In this document: positions 47,819 to 56,244 of the stretch, one piece after another
Layout of the letters: every line of letters begins with the position of its first letter
Numbering within the stretch: the first letter of the stretch is position 1
Source of the DNA: Cellulomonas avistercoris
GTDB lineage: Bacteria; Actinomycetota; Actinomycetes; Actinomycetales; Cellulomonadaceae
Reading direction: 5' to 3'
Length of the DNA: 64,000 nucleotides
Assembly: GCF_014836445.1 (NCBI RefSeq)
Contig: NZ_JACSQV010000004.1
Location: 1 to 64,000 of the forward strand
Translations under genes and position numbers: made by a program
The notes under the pieces: generated by a model
Told to the model about the DNA's origin: nothing
The model's database searches: none
What the model saw: the letters and a program-made list of their open reading frames with translations, nothing else

Positions 47819-48634
47819 TCACGACGCCCGGGCGCGGGCCCGGCGGGCCGTCTCGACCATGCCCGCCCCGAGCGTGAGCAACGCGAGTGCCGCCACGAGA
47901 GCCGACGGGCCGCTGCCGCCGGTCGTGGCGAGGCGAGCGGCGGTGGTCCCTGGCTCCCCGCCGTCACCGCTCGCCCCCACGCCGCCCGCCGGACCGACGT
48001 AGAGGAAGGTTCTCGACTGCGTGCCGCCGGCGTTGGTGAAGGTGATCGTGGCCTCCCCCGGCGCGCACGGTGGTGTCACGAAGGTCCAGATCCCATGGCC
48101 GATGAGCAGGCGCGGCGGACCCGTCGGGGTGAGCCGCGTGCCACACATCTCCATGGTTGCGCGCTCGGGGCTGTACCCGTCCATGAAGAAGTCGATGAAG
48201 GTGCCGCCCGCCGTCGGGCCGCTCTCCGGGCCCCATCCGATGATGCGCGGCGGTTGGGGTGCCGGTGTCCCCGGGGCGTCCGTCGGGGACGGCTCGTCGG
48301 TCGGCACGTCCTCGGTCGGTGTCGGTGCCGGGCTCGTGACGTCGGTGGGGGACGGTGCCTCGGTCGGCACGTCCTCGGCCGCGGCGGCGTCCGGTCCGGC
48401 GGCCTGCGTCGGGGATGCGACGTCGGTCGGGACGACGCCGGTCACGTCGGGCTCCGTGGCCGTGCCGTCGAGCGGGGTCGCGACCGGGCCGGCGTCCGGG
48501 CCGGGAGCGCTCGGGCTGCCGGTGGGCACTGCCGTGGCGGGCGCGCCGCCCGCGGCCACCACGACACCCGCGACGGCGAGGGTGACGAGCAACCGGAAGT
48601 GGGCGTGCGGACGTGGCGACGTCATCCTCGACAT
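47819..48634 (-). CDS. LATTG-anchored surface protein with TIG domain (copy 1)
   Basis: A 271-residue secreted protein. A signal peptide (about 1-36) and a Thr/Pro/Asp-rich stalk of about 95 residues precede a TIG/IPT-like Ig domain (PPRIIGWGPESGPTAGGTFI to TFLYVG) with a Cys pair (MCGTR, PPCAPGE). A wall-sorting signal ends the protein: LATTGGSGPS, hydrophobic helix, RRARARAS. LAXTG is the class E sortase motif in high-GC actinobacteria. ATG 48634 is preceded 30 bp upstream by a CRP/GlxR-like site. It is a tandem duplicate of the next gene. Probably an adhesin or wall protein; the ligand is unknown. Confidence 0.82.
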   Translation of the reverse strand: MSRMTSPRPHAHFRLLVTLAVAGVVVAAGGAPATAVPTGSPSAPGPDAGPVATPLDGTATEPDVTGVVPTDVASPTQAAGPDAAAAEDVPTEAPSPTDVTSPAPTPTEDVPTDEPSPTDAPGTPAPQPPRIIGWGPESGPTAGGTFIDFFMDGYSPERATMEMCGTRLTPTGPPRLLIGHGIWTFVTPPCAPGEATITFTNAGGTQSRTFLYVGPAGGVGASGDGGEPGTTAARLATTGGSGPSALVAALALLTLGAGMVETARRARARAS

Positions 48635-48663
48635 GGGACTGCCCCCAGGGCCGGCCAGTGACC

Positions 48664-48679
48664 TGTGACCGGCATCACG
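48664..48679 (-). promoter_or_regulatory. CRP/GlxR-like site upstream of surface protein copy 1
   Basis: TGTGACCGGCATCACG matches TGTGA-N6-TCAC, the CRP-family half-site arrangement. It lies 30 bp before the start codon and is conserved at the same distance in the paralogous gene. Confidence 0.5.
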
Positions 48680-48733
48680 CACGCGAGGATCGTCCCGTTC
48701 TTGGCGTTCCACAAAGCCGGCACCGGCTCGCCG

Positions 48734-49579
48734 TCACGACGCCCGGGCGCGGGCGCGGCTGGCCGTCTCGATCAGGGCCGTGCCGAGCGTGAGCAATGCG
48801 AACGCCGCCAGGAGGGCCGACCGGCCGTCGCCGCCTGTCGTGGCGAGCCTGGTGGCGGTGGCGGCGCTCGTGGTCCCGGGCCCCCCGTCAACCCCCGCAC
48901 CGCTCGCCGCGCCGACGTAGAGGAAGGTCACCGACTCCGTGCCGTCACGGTTGGTGAAGGTGATCGTGGCTTCCCCCGGCGCGCACGGCGGCGTCACGAA
49001 GTGCCAGACCCAGTGGCCGATGAGCAGACCCGGCGGGCCCACCGGGGTCAGCAGCCTTCCACACATCTCCATGGTTCCGGACTCGGGGCTGTACGAGTCC
49101 ATGATGAACTCGACGACCGTGCCGCCCTCCGTCGGGCCGCTCTGCGGGCCCCACCACAAGCGGATCCGAGGCGGCCAGCGTGGTGTGTACGGGGCCTCGG
49201 TGGGAGACGGTTCCTCGCTCGGGGCAGGGGTCGGGCTGGTGGCGTCCGTGGGGGACGGTTCCTCGGTCGGCGTGACCTCGACCGCAGCGGGGGCCGGTCC
49301 CGTGGCGTCCGTGGGGGACGCGCCGTCGGTCGGAGCGTCGTCGGTCACGTCGGGCTCCGCGGTCGTGCCGGCCCCCGGGGCCTCCAGGGCGGTGCCGACA
49401 GGGGTCGTGTCCGGGACGGGCGAGCTCGGGGTGTCGTCGTCGAGCTGGATCGACGCGAGGCGGTCGGGGGGCAGTGCCGCGGCGGGTGCGCCTCCCGCGG
49501 CGACCGCGACCCCGATGACGGCGAGAGCGACGAGCAGCGGGCTGCGCGCGCGTGGACGTGACGACGTCATCCTCGACAT
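48734..49579 (-). CDS. LATTG-anchored surface protein with TIG domain (copy 2)
   Basis: A 281-residue paralogue of the preceding gene with the same plan: signal peptide, a Pro/Thr/Asp/Glu-rich stalk with repeated EPSPTDA/EPSPTEA units, one TIG/IPT-like domain (PPRIRLWWGPQSGPTEGGTV to TFLYVG) and a C-terminal sorting signal RLATTGGDGRSA, hydrophobic helix, SRARARAS. The TIG domain and signals are well conserved while the stalk varies. The upstream regions are also alike, so the duplication unit includes the promoter. A class E sortase elsewhere in the genome would anchor both. Confidence 0.82.
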   Translation of the reverse strand: MSRMTSSRPRARSPLLVALAVIGVAVAAGGAPAAALPPDRLASIQLDDDTPSSPVPDTTPVGTALEAPGAGTTAEPDVTDDAPTDGASPTDATGPAPAAVEVTPTEEPSPTDATSPTPAPSEEPSPTEAPYTPRWPPRIRLWWGPQSGPTEGGTVVEFIMDSYSPESGTMEMCGRLLTPVGPPGLLIGHWVWHFVTPPCAPGEATITFTNRDGTESVTFLYVGAASGAGVDGGPGTTSAATATRLATTGGDGRSALLAAFALLTLGTALIETASRARARAS

Positions 49580-49608
49580 GGGACTGCCCCCGGGACCGGC
49601 CGGTCACC

Positions 49609-49624
49609 TGTGACCGACATCACC
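49609..49624 (-). promoter_or_regulatory. CRP/GlxR-like site upstream of surface protein copy 2
   Basis: TGTGACCGACATCACC, again TGTGA-N6-TCAC, lies 30 bp before the ATG. Here it also overlaps a second palindrome, CGGTCAC-CT-GTGACCG (49601-49616). Confidence 0.5.
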
Positions 49625-49710
49625 AATGCGAGCATCGTCCCGTTCTGGGTGTTTCACAAGCCGGCGCCGAGCAGGATCGCACTCTCGCGCCCTTGGGGGC
49701 AGGCGTGGGT

Positions 49711-49748
49711 GGGCTGGATCGACCTCGTGTGAGAGGTCGATCCAGCCC
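49711..49748. terminator. Hairpin terminator after CE15
   Basis: A perfect 16-bp inverted repeat (49711-49726 and 49733-49748) with a 6-base loop lies 30 bases past the CE15 stop on the minus strand. Confidence 0.85.
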
Positions 49749-49777
49749 GCTGCCAGAGGTCGATCCGGCTCGTCAGG

Positions 49778-51460
49778 TCAGGCGCAGGTGGCCGTCAGGC
49801 CCTGGCCGTTGCCGGTGCCCTGGAAGCCGAACTCGGTGGTCTGGCCCGCCGCCACGGAGCCGTTCCACGGTGCGTTGGTGAAGCGGACCGTGCCGCTCGA
49901 CCCGCTGCCGACCGAGTTCCACGAGTTGCTGACGCCCGCGCCGGCCGGCAGCGCGACCGTGGTCGTCCAGCCGTTGAGCGCCGACGAGCCCGCGGTGAGC
50001 CGCACGGTCGCGACGAACCCACCGTTCCACTGGTTCAGCGACACGACCGCGGAGCAGCCGCCGGGTGCCGTCGTGGGGCCCGGGGTCGGGGTGGGCGTGA
50101 CCGTCGGCGTCGGGGTGGGCGTGGGTGTGGGTGTCACCGTCACCGTCGGCGTGGGGGCCGGCGTCGGCGTGGGTGTGACGGTCGGCGTCGGCGTCGGCGT
50201 CTGGGTCGGACCAGGGCCGTCCGTGAGCGTCGGCGTCGTCCAGTCCACCCACTGCGACAGGCTGCCCGCCGCGCGGCTCGAGATCCGCATCTGGCCGTTC
50301 GGGGTGCCCGTGCCGAGCAGGAACGTCTGGATGTTCTGCGTCAGCGGTGCGCGCCACTCGGGCCGGTTGGCGCAGTGGCTGCCGTCGGCGACGTCGGACC
50401 AGTACGTGATGTTGCTGCCCGCGCCGAGCGCCTTGTAGACCTCCGCACCACCGAGCGCCGCGACGCTCGCCGAGCGGGGGCCGAGGTTGGCGATGTGGGG
50501 GTTGTCCATGATGAACAGACCGCGCGGGGCGACGAGGCCGACCATCTGGTGGGTGTCGACCGGCAGGTTGTTCGGGTTGCCGGTGGACGACCCGAACGCG
50601 TCGCCGAACCACGGCTGCTCGCCGTACGCGCTGCTCAGCGACTGCGCGCCCTCGCCCGGGACACCGCGGAAGATCGGCACACCCGCGGTGCCGGACTCGA
50701 TGGGCATGGTCAGCGCGATGCGCTGGTCGAAGACGCCGGCGACGAACGCGCCCTTGCCGAAGCGCGAGCAGCCCGTCACGCCGGTCGCGTCGGCCTTGAG
50801 GACCGACCCGCCCGACGCCTCGATGACGTCGATGATGCGGCTGACGCCCCACGCCCAGGCCATGAGCAGGCCGGTCTGGCTGGTCGAGCCGTAGATGTCG
50901 TAGAACGCGCCCTGCTTGTTGGCGCGGCCGGTGCCCTCCTTGCCGACGACGTACGGGTCGAAGCTGATGACCGCGGCCCCGGCGCTGCGGATGGTCGCGG
51001 TGTCCGCGCCGAAACCTCCGTAGACGACGACGGCCGGGTGCGGCCCGTTGCCGCTGGGCAGCGACACGTTGGCCGAGAAGCTGGTGGAGCGGCCGTTGTG
51101 CGAGACGTCGACCGTGATCCGGGAGCTGGTGACGCTCCCGGTCACGCTCGACGGCTTGCCCGGCTTCTCGCCGTAGACGTACCGCTCCGCGAGCCGCCGG
51201 GTGATCTCCCGCTGGCAGCGCCAGTCGGCCTTGGAGGTGATGCGGGACCCGTCCGGGCGCTTGAAGGGGTCGGGCAGACGCGAGCTCGACTGCGTGGCCG
51301 GCAGCGACGGGAAGGTGCAGTCGGCGCCGGCGTTCTCCACCGCCTCGACGAACGGGGCGGCCTGGGCGGGTAGGGGTACGACGACCGCGGCCGCAGCGAG
51401 TGCGAGCGACGCGAGGACGACGACGGCAGGGCGGGACTTCGAGCGGCCCGTGGTTCTCAC
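49778..51460 (-). CDS. Secreted CE15 glucuronoyl methylesterase with CBM2
   Basis: A 560-residue secreted esterase that cuts the ester link between lignin alcohols and 4-O-methyl-glucuronoyl side chains of xylan. The signal peptide ends PLPAQA. The CE15 nucleophile is Ser232 in [10 protein letters not shown], followed by MPIESGTAG and His362 in [12 protein letters not shown] long Thr/Pro/Val linker joins a C-terminal CBM2 ([20 protein letters not shown] to the terminal Cys). GTG 51460 with GGAGAG upstream is preferred over the longer frame. A LacI-type AAACGTTT palindrome lies about 95 bp upstream, suggesting sugar-responsive repression. Confidence 0.92.
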   Translation of the reverse strand: MRTTGRSKSRPAVVVLASLALAAAAVVVPLPAQAAPFVEAVENAGADCTFPSLPATQSSSRLPDPFKRPDGSRITSKADWRCQREITRRLAERYVYGEKPGKPSSVTGSVTSSRITVDVSHNGRSTSFSANVSLPSGNGPHPAVVVYGGFGADTATIRSAGAAVISFDPYVVGKEGTGRANKQGAFYDIYGSTSQTGLLMAWAWGVSRIIDVIEASGGSVLKADATGVTGCSRFGKGAFVAGVFDQRIALTMPIESGTAGVPIFRGVPGEGAQSLSSAYGEQPWFGDAFGSSTGNPNNLPVDTHQMVGLVAPRGLFIMDNPHIANLGPRSASVAALGGAEVYKALGAGSNITYWSDVADGSHCANRPEWRAPLTQNIQTFLLGTGTPNGQMRISSRAAGSLSQWVDWTTPTLTDGPGPTQTPTPTPTVTPTPTPAPTPTVTVTPTPTPTPTPTVTPTPTPGPTTAPGGCSAVVSLNQWNGGFVATVRLTAGSSALNGWTTTVALPAGAGVSNSWNSVGSGSSGTVRFTNAPWNGSVAAGQTTEFGFQGTGNGQGLTATCA

Positions 51461-51552
51461 CGGGTCTCTCCCTCCGTGGGGATGGCGGGAGCGGGGCGCT
51501 CGGGTCGACGACGGCGGGTGAGCGGCACTGCTCCCAGGGTCGAGCGACACTC

Positions 51553-51566
51553 TGCAAACGTTTTCC
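51553..51566. promoter_or_regulatory. LacI-type operator upstream of CE15
   Basis: TGCAAACGTTTTCC is centred on CG with a perfect AAACGTTT core (51556-51563), the form typical of LacI-family operators. It lies about 95 bp before the CE15 start in a GC-rich setting where such a core is unusual. Confidence 0.55.
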
Positions 51567-51611
51567 ATCGCGGGTCAACGGGCCTAAACCCTTATGCCTC
51601 CGCCCCGGGCC

Positions 51612-52478
51612 TCAGCCCTCCGGCTGACCCGCCAGCAGCCACCGCACCGTGCGCGTCGCACCGTGCCCGGCGGCGCGCGCGGCGGCGACCCGGACCCGCC
51701 CGCGGCGCGGGAGCCCCAGCGCGTCGGCCGCCCACCCCGGCAGCGACTCCACGGCGGCGGCGGCCAGGGCCGCGTACCCCGGCCGCAGCGTCCACGGCAC
51801 GGGTGGCTCCCGCAGCAGGAACTGGGCCGCATCGAGCGCGGCGGGCGTCGCGCGCAGCACGGGGCGGTAGCCCTCGATCGCGTCCCGGAGGTCGGCGACC
51901 GTCTCCGGCACGTCGACGGCGCCCAGTGCGCGCCCGACGCGTGCGGTCTGCGCCACGTACTCGTCGGCCCGCGCGGGGCTCAGCGGGTGGGCGCCGTACC
52001 GCGTGTGCGCGACGAGGAAGCTCTCGATCTCCGCGACGTGGACCCAGCGCAGCAGGTCCGGGTCGTCGGCCGCGTACGCGATGCCCTCGGGCGTCACGCC
52101 GCGCACCCGCGTGTGGATCGTGCGCACGGCGTCGACCGCGGCCTGGGCGTCGTCGGCGGTCCCGAACACGGTGGTGGCCAGGAAGGTGCTCGTGCCCGCG
52201 AGGCGGCCCCACGGGTCGTCGCGGAAGTCCGAGTGGCTCGCGACGCCCGCCATCGCGGCCGGGTGCAGCGACTGCAGGAGCAGCGAGCGCAGCCCGCCGA
52301 CGAACATCGACGCGTCGCCGTGGACGACCCGCACCGCGGCGTCGGGGCCGAACCACCGGGGGCCGGGGCGGCCGTGGATGCGCGTGCGGCTGCGGTGCCC
52401 GTGGGGGCCGGCGACACGCAGGAAGAGCGCCTCACCGGAGCGGGCGCGCCAGCGTCGGACGGGGTCGACGAGCGTCAC
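51612..52478 (-). CDS. MpaB-like (DUF2236) oxygenase family protein
   Basis: A 288-residue protein of the DUF2236/latex-clearing/MpaB family, some members of which bind heme. Family marks include RSLLLQSLHPAAMAGVASHS, DDPWGRLAGTSTFLATTVFG, HTRVRGVTPEG and ESFLVAHTRYG, with His residues suited to metal or heme binding. GTG 52478 is taken as the start; the open frame to 52607 adds residues without homology. It is the only gene on its strand here. The substrate is unknown. Confidence 0.85.
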   Translation of the reverse strand: MTLVDPVRRWRARSGEALFLRVAGPHGHRSRTRIHGRPGPRWFGPDAAVRVVHGDASMFVGGLRSLLLQSLHPAAMAGVASHSDFRDDPWGRLAGTSTFLATTVFGTADDAQAAVDAVRTIHTRVRGVTPEGIAYAADDPDLLRWVHVAEIESFLVAHTRYGAHPLSPARADEYVAQTARVGRALGAVDVPETVADLRDAIEGYRPVLRATPAALDAAQFLLREPPVPWTLRPGYAALAAAAVESLPGWAADALGLPRRGRVRVAAARAAGHGATRTVRWLLAGQPEG

Positions 52479-52691
52479 GCCCCCACGGTACGTACCGGTG
52501 GACCGGGCTGCGTCCTCCGGGGTCGCCTGGGCGCCGGATCCCGCGGGCGCGCGGCCCCTCGGACCCGTCGACCTGCCCGAACCGTTCCAGCCTGCGGGAC
52601 AGCCCACCCGATGCTCCCCGATGGGTTCCCCTGCCGGTCGCGGTCGGTGAGGATGGACGCGGACACGCGTCCGATCACGAGGGGGACGACA

Positions 52692-53159
52692 ATGGAGTGC
52701 ACCCGGACCGACCTGCCCGCCGTCACCATCGCCGCTGTGCGGGCGACGGTGCCGATGTCACGGCTGACGGAGTTCTACGACACCGCCTACGCGTCGGTGA
52801 CGACTGCGGCCGGGCGTGAGGGGTGGACGCTCGCGGGGCCGGCCTTCGGCTGGTACCACCGGATGCCGACCGACACCGTCGACCTCACGGCCGGCTTCGT
52901 GGTCGACGGCGCGGCGCTCGGCACGTCGGAGGACGTCGAGGTGAGCGAGATGCCCGGGGGCGCCGCGCTCGTGCTCATCCACACCGGCCCCTACGACGCG
53001 CTGCCCGAGGCGTGGGAGCGGCTCGAGAAGGAGCGCGCCGAGCTCGGCGTCGAGGGCCGCGGCGACTTCTGGGAGGAGTACGTCACCGACCCCGCGCCGG
53101 ACGGTGACCCCGACCTGAACATCACCCGGCTCGTGCTGCCGCTGCGCGTCGACGCCTGA
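52692..53159 (+). CDS. GyrI-like effector-binding domain protein
   Basis: A 155-residue stand-alone protein of the GyrI-like/AraC effector-binding fold. It shows TIAAVRATVPMSRLTEFY, FGWYHRMPTDTVDLTAGFVV, SEMPGGAALVLIHTGPYDAL and a C-terminal EEYVTDPAPDG segment. No DNA-binding domain is present. Such proteins bind small hydrophobic ligands or act as accessory sensors. ATG 52692 is used. It is convergent with the VOC gene, with 16 bp between stops. Confidence 0.85.
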   Translation: MECTRTDLPAVTIAAVRATVPMSRLTEFYDTAYASVTTAAGREGWTLAGPAFGWYHRMPTDTVDLTAGFVVDGAALGTSEDVEVSEMPGGAALVLIHTGPYDALPEAWERLEKERAELGVEGRGDFWEEYVTDPAPDGDPDLNITRLVLPLRVDA

Positions 53160-53175
53160 CGCCGGGCGGATCGAC

Positions 53176-53547
53176 TCAGGCCGAGCCGCCGCCGGTCGCT
53201 CCCTCGAACAACCCGATCTCGTTGCCGTCGGGGTCGACGAACGACGCCCACCAGCTGGTGTCGTCGATCGGCGTCCTCGGCGCCCGGACCTCACCGCCGA
53301 GCTCCGCGACCCGTGCCAGCACCGCGTCGATCGAGTCCACCTCGACGTAGCTGCGGGGCGCGGTGAACCCCTCGCTGCGCGGTGCCAGGCCACCGCCGCT
53401 GATCCCGTTCGGGGCCGACCACATCGGGTAGCCCTCGAACCCGGGGACCTCGGCGATCTGCCAGCCGAACAGCGTCCCGTAGAACCGCGACGCCGCCTGC
53501 ATGTCGCCGACCGGGATGTCGATGTGCGTGATGTCGCCGTGCGCCAT
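53176..53547 (-). CDS. VOC-superfamily (glyoxalase-like) protein
   Basis: A 123-residue vicinal-oxygen-chelate protein. HGDITHIDIPVGDMQAASRF begins the first beta-alpha-beta-beta-beta module, and SFVDPDGNEIGLFEG closes the second with the usual metal-ligand Glu. ATG 53547 matches the start of homology; the frame is open to 53634. The function is unknown. Possibilities include an antibiotic-resistance or detoxification enzyme of the PhnB-like type. Confidence 0.88.
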   Translation of the reverse strand: MAHGDITHIDIPVGDMQAASRFYGTLFGWQIAEVPGFEGYPMWSAPNGISGGGLAPRSEGFTAPRSYVEVDSIDAVLARVAELGGEVRAPRTPIDDTSWWASFVDPDGNEIGLFEGATGGGSA

Positions 53548-53788
53548 GTCCGTGCCTCCGCTCCTGCCGCACCGGCACCACCGGCCCGGGCTGTCCGATC
53601 TGTCGCTTTCCAGGCTAGGACCGGGGTCCGACATCCGGCGGTCCGAGGTCCCACCCGGGTGCAGGTGTCAGGCGGCATGCTGTGCGTGCCGATGCAGGAG
53701 CGAGGGGTCGCCGGCGGTGTACGTTCGCACCCGCCCGGCACTCCTCCACGGTGTCGGCACCACCACGACCGGGGGGACGGAGGACACG

Positions 53789-53974
53789 ATGCCCGCGCTG
53801 CTGCCGCTCCTGCTCCCGGACCCCCGCGACCTGCGCGCGGAGCGCACGCCCGTCGCGCCCGTCCCCTGCGCGGCCCGTCCCGGCACGCCCTTCCGCCATC
53901 TCGAGGGGCCGTGCGAGTGCTTCTTCGGCGGTCGCGCGCCCGAGTTCCCGCCGACGGCGGGTGCGCCGGCCTGA
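53789..53974 (+). CDS. Small hypothetical protein (61 residues)
   Basis: A short Pro/Arg-rich protein (MPALLPLLLPDPRDLRAERT onward) with CECFFGG near the C-terminus and three Cys in all. GGAGG is present 5 bases before ATG 53789. It is not a family I recognise. The good ribosome site and typical codon use favour a real gene; metal binding through the Cys residues is speculative. Confidence 0.45.
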   Translation: MPALLPLLLPDPRDLRAERTPVAPVPCAARPGTPFRHLEGPCECFFGGRAPEFPPTAGAPA

Positions 53975-54023
53975 CGGCACGACCGGTCGTCGGGCCGTCG
54001 CCCGACGTCACGACGTCACGACG

Positions 54024-54461
54024 TCAGGACGGCAGCGACTCCGCGAACCGCACGACCGCCGCGCCGATGCCGGTGCCGAGGGCCGCGACCAGCGCGACGG
54101 CCGCGAGCACGAGCGTCGTCACGGCACCCGCCGTGCGCCCCTGCCGCCGCGGCGTGACGTCGGTCGGTCGCGCCGGGTCGACCCAGACGGTCCCGTCGAA
54201 GACGTACGGCTGCCCGGGGGCGTGGACGCGGAACACGTGCATCCGGGCGCGCAGCGTCCGGCCGTCCGGCGCGGGGTACTCGACGTCGACGAACTCGCCG
54301 CCGGGGCTCGGCGACTCCGACAGCAGCCGCGCGGGCACCTGCACGCGGCGCACACCACGCGCGGCGGCGAGGGCACGGAACCCGAGGACGGCCAGGACGA
54401 CGGCGAGCACGAGGCTCCCGGCGCAGGCGAGGACGAGGGCCGAGGACGTGGACACGGGCAC
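54024..54461 (-). CDS. DUF3592-like membrane protein
   Basis: A 145-residue protein with two hydrophobic helices (about 8-30 and 110-138) flanking an extracytoplasmic or cytoplasmic beta domain (VQVPARLLSESPSPGGEFVD, then VEYPAPDGRTLRARM). This two-helix layout around a strand-rich insert is typical of DUF3592. Function unknown. The GTG start lies on the same strand as the DinB gene, 42 bp downstream of its stop. Confidence 0.7.
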   Translation of the reverse strand: MPVSTSSALVLACAGSLVLAVVLAVLGFRALAAARGVRRVQVPARLLSESPSPGGEFVDVEYPAPDGRTLRARMHVFRVHAPGQPYVFDGTVWVDPARPTDVTPRRQGRTAGAVTTLVLAAVALVAALGTGIGAAVVRFAESLPS

Positions 54462-54503
54462 ACGGTAGCGGCCGGCGCCCGTCGGTCCGTGGTCGGCCGT
54501 CGG

Positions 54504-55079
54504 TCACCCCTGCGGCGGGTCCTCCCCGACGAGCCCGTCGATCGCCTCGCGGAACAGGTCCGCGTGACCGAGGTGGCGCGCGTACTCGGCGTTGAGGTCC
54601 ACCAGGACGCGGCGCCGGTTGGGGTGGACGCCCTCGTCCCACTCGATCGCCGCGGGCTCGTCGAGGCCGCCGTCGGCGGTGACGCGCGTCCACGCCGCGC
54701 GGGCCCGCTCGACCGCCTCCTGCCACCAGCGGTACAGGTCGGCGGGGGAGTCGTCGGCGGCGCTGCGCCAGTCGTACCCGGGCCAGTCCTCGGGCGTCGT
54801 GCGCTGCCACGGCTTGCCGTAGCCCCCGGCGCCCAGCCAGCGGGCCACGAAGTCGTCCTCGACGAAGGTCATGTGCTTGACCAGGCCGGCGAGGGTCATC
54901 TCCGACGGCGGGAAGGCGCGGTGCAGCGCCTCGGCGTCGAGCCCGCCGACCTTCCAGGCGAAGGTGGCGCGCGTGCGCTCGAGCATGAAGAGCGCGAGCT
55001 CGACCTCGCCGGCGTCGGGCCCGGGCTCGTCGATGGTCGTGTCCAGCCGTGGGGTCCCCTGGGGGGTGGTGTCGGTCAT
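54504..55079 (-). CDS. DinB/DUF664-family protein
   Basis: A 191-residue four-helix-bundle protein. LAGLVKHMTFVEDDF and LNAEYARHLGHADLFREAID supply the spaced His residues that bind the metal in DUF664/DinB proteins, which include thiol-dependent transferases. It is divergent from the WYL regulator (start codons 83 bp apart), which may control it. ATG 55079 is used. Confidence 0.9.
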   Translation of the reverse strand: MTDTTPQGTPRLDTTIDEPGPDAGEVELALFMLERTRATFAWKVGGLDAEALHRAFPPSEMTLAGLVKHMTFVEDDFVARWLGAGGYGKPWQRTTPEDWPGYDWRSAADDSPADLYRWWQEAVERARAAWTRVTADGGLDEPAAIEWDEGVHPNRRRVLVDLNAEYARHLGHADLFREAIDGLVGEDPPQG

Positions 55080-55162
55080 GCGAGCGACCGTAGGTTGGGT
55101 TCCGGACGATCCGCTGCCGGTTCCCGCACGGACGTCCCGGCGGACCGCGCGCAGGGGGCGGC

Positions 55163-56206
55163 ATGACGACCCGCGACACCAGCCCCACCTCGCGCGCCCT
55201 GCTGGCGCTCTCCGAGCTGCACGCGCGGCCGGGCCTCACCGCGGCCGACCTGGCCGCCCACCTGGGGGTCTCGGAGCGTGCCGCGCGCCGGTACGTCGCG
55301 GTCCTGCGGGAGGCCGGCATCCCCGTGACGTCGGTGCGCGGACCCTACGGCGGCTACCGGGTGGGGCGCGGCGTGCGGCTGCCGCCGCTGGTGTTCGGCG
55401 CCGACGAGGCGCTGGGCCTCGTCATGGCGGTGCTGGACGGGCACCACGACGTGCGCGACCGGACCGACCCCGTGGGGTCCGCGCTCGACAAGCTGCTGCG
55501 CGCCCTGCCGGAGCCCGTCGCCGCGCAGGCCGCCGTGGTGCGCCGCTCGACGGCGGCCGCGCCGGACCGTGCGGCAGCGCGTCCCGACCCTGCCGTCACC
55601 GCGGCCCTCGTGCAGGCGTGCGCGGAGCGCCGGCCCGTGCGCGTGCGGTACCGCTCGGAGTCCGGGCGCGAGTGGGACGCCGACGTCGACGCGTGGTCGG
55701 TGGTCGTGCGGCACGGGCGGTGGTACCTCGTGTGCCGGCGGCACGACGGCGACGCCGTGCGCACCTACCGGGTCGACCGGGTGCTCACGGTGCGGGCGCT
55801 GCCCGGGACGGCCGCGCCGGCCCCGGCTGTCGACCCCGTCGCCCTGCTGGAGGAGCACCTGGCGCAGGGGTGGGAGTACGACGTCGACGTGCTCGTCGAT
55901 GCCGCGCACGCAGACGTCGTGCGCCGGCTGCCCGCTGGGCTGGGGCGAGTCGAGCCCGTCGGCCCGACGACGACCCGGCTGGTCGCCACGACGAGCAACC
56001 CCGCCTGGTACGCGCAGCAGCTGGCCGCCGTGCCCGTGCCGTTCCGGGTCGTCGGCGGCCCGGAGCTGCGCGCGTGCGTGCGCGAGGTCGGCGCCCGGCT
56101 CGTGGCGGCGGCGGACGGCACCGGTCCGACGTCGCCCGGCCCGACCGCCGGCGCCCGCGACGTCACCGGACCCGGAGGTATCACGGACGCGGCAGCCCGC
56201 TCCTGA
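55163..56206 (+). CDS. WYL-domain HTH transcriptional regulator
   Basis: A 347-residue regulator. An N-terminal HTH_11-type domain (AALSELHARPG-like, AADLAAHLGVSERAARRYVA) is followed by a wing (GPYGGYRVGRG), a WYL domain (about 150-225, containing WSVVVRHGRWYLVCRRHDG and TYRVDRV) and a C-terminal WCX extension. WYL domains sense nucleic-acid or small ligands. It is divergent from the DinB gene, a common regulator-target layout in actinobacteria. ATG 55163 has GCAGGGGG upstream. Confidence 0.92.
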   Translation: MTTRDTSPTSRALLALSELHARPGLTAADLAAHLGVSERAARRYVAVLREAGIPVTSVRGPYGGYRVGRGVRLPPLVFGADEALGLVMAVLDGHHDVRDRTDPVGSALDKLLRALPEPVAAQAAVVRRSTAAAPDRAAARPDPAVTAALVQACAERRPVRVRYRSESGREWDADVDAWSVVVRHGRWYLVCRRHDGDAVRTYRVDRVLTVRALPGTAAPAPAVDPVALLEEHLAQGWEYDVDVLVDAAHADVVRRLPAGLGRVEPVGPTTTRLVATTSNPAWYAQQLAAVPVPFRVVGGPELRACVREVGARLVAAADGTGPTSPGPTAGARDVTGPGGITDAAARS

Positions 56207-56244
56207 GGGTTCGACGCGGGTGTCGCGTCGTGGAGGAGGTGCGC

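Noticed and set aside
51594..52691. Extension of the GyrI-like protein upstream to 51594
   Set aside because: The extra 366 residues are antisense to the MpaB-like gene and low in complexity. ATG 52692 matches the domain start.
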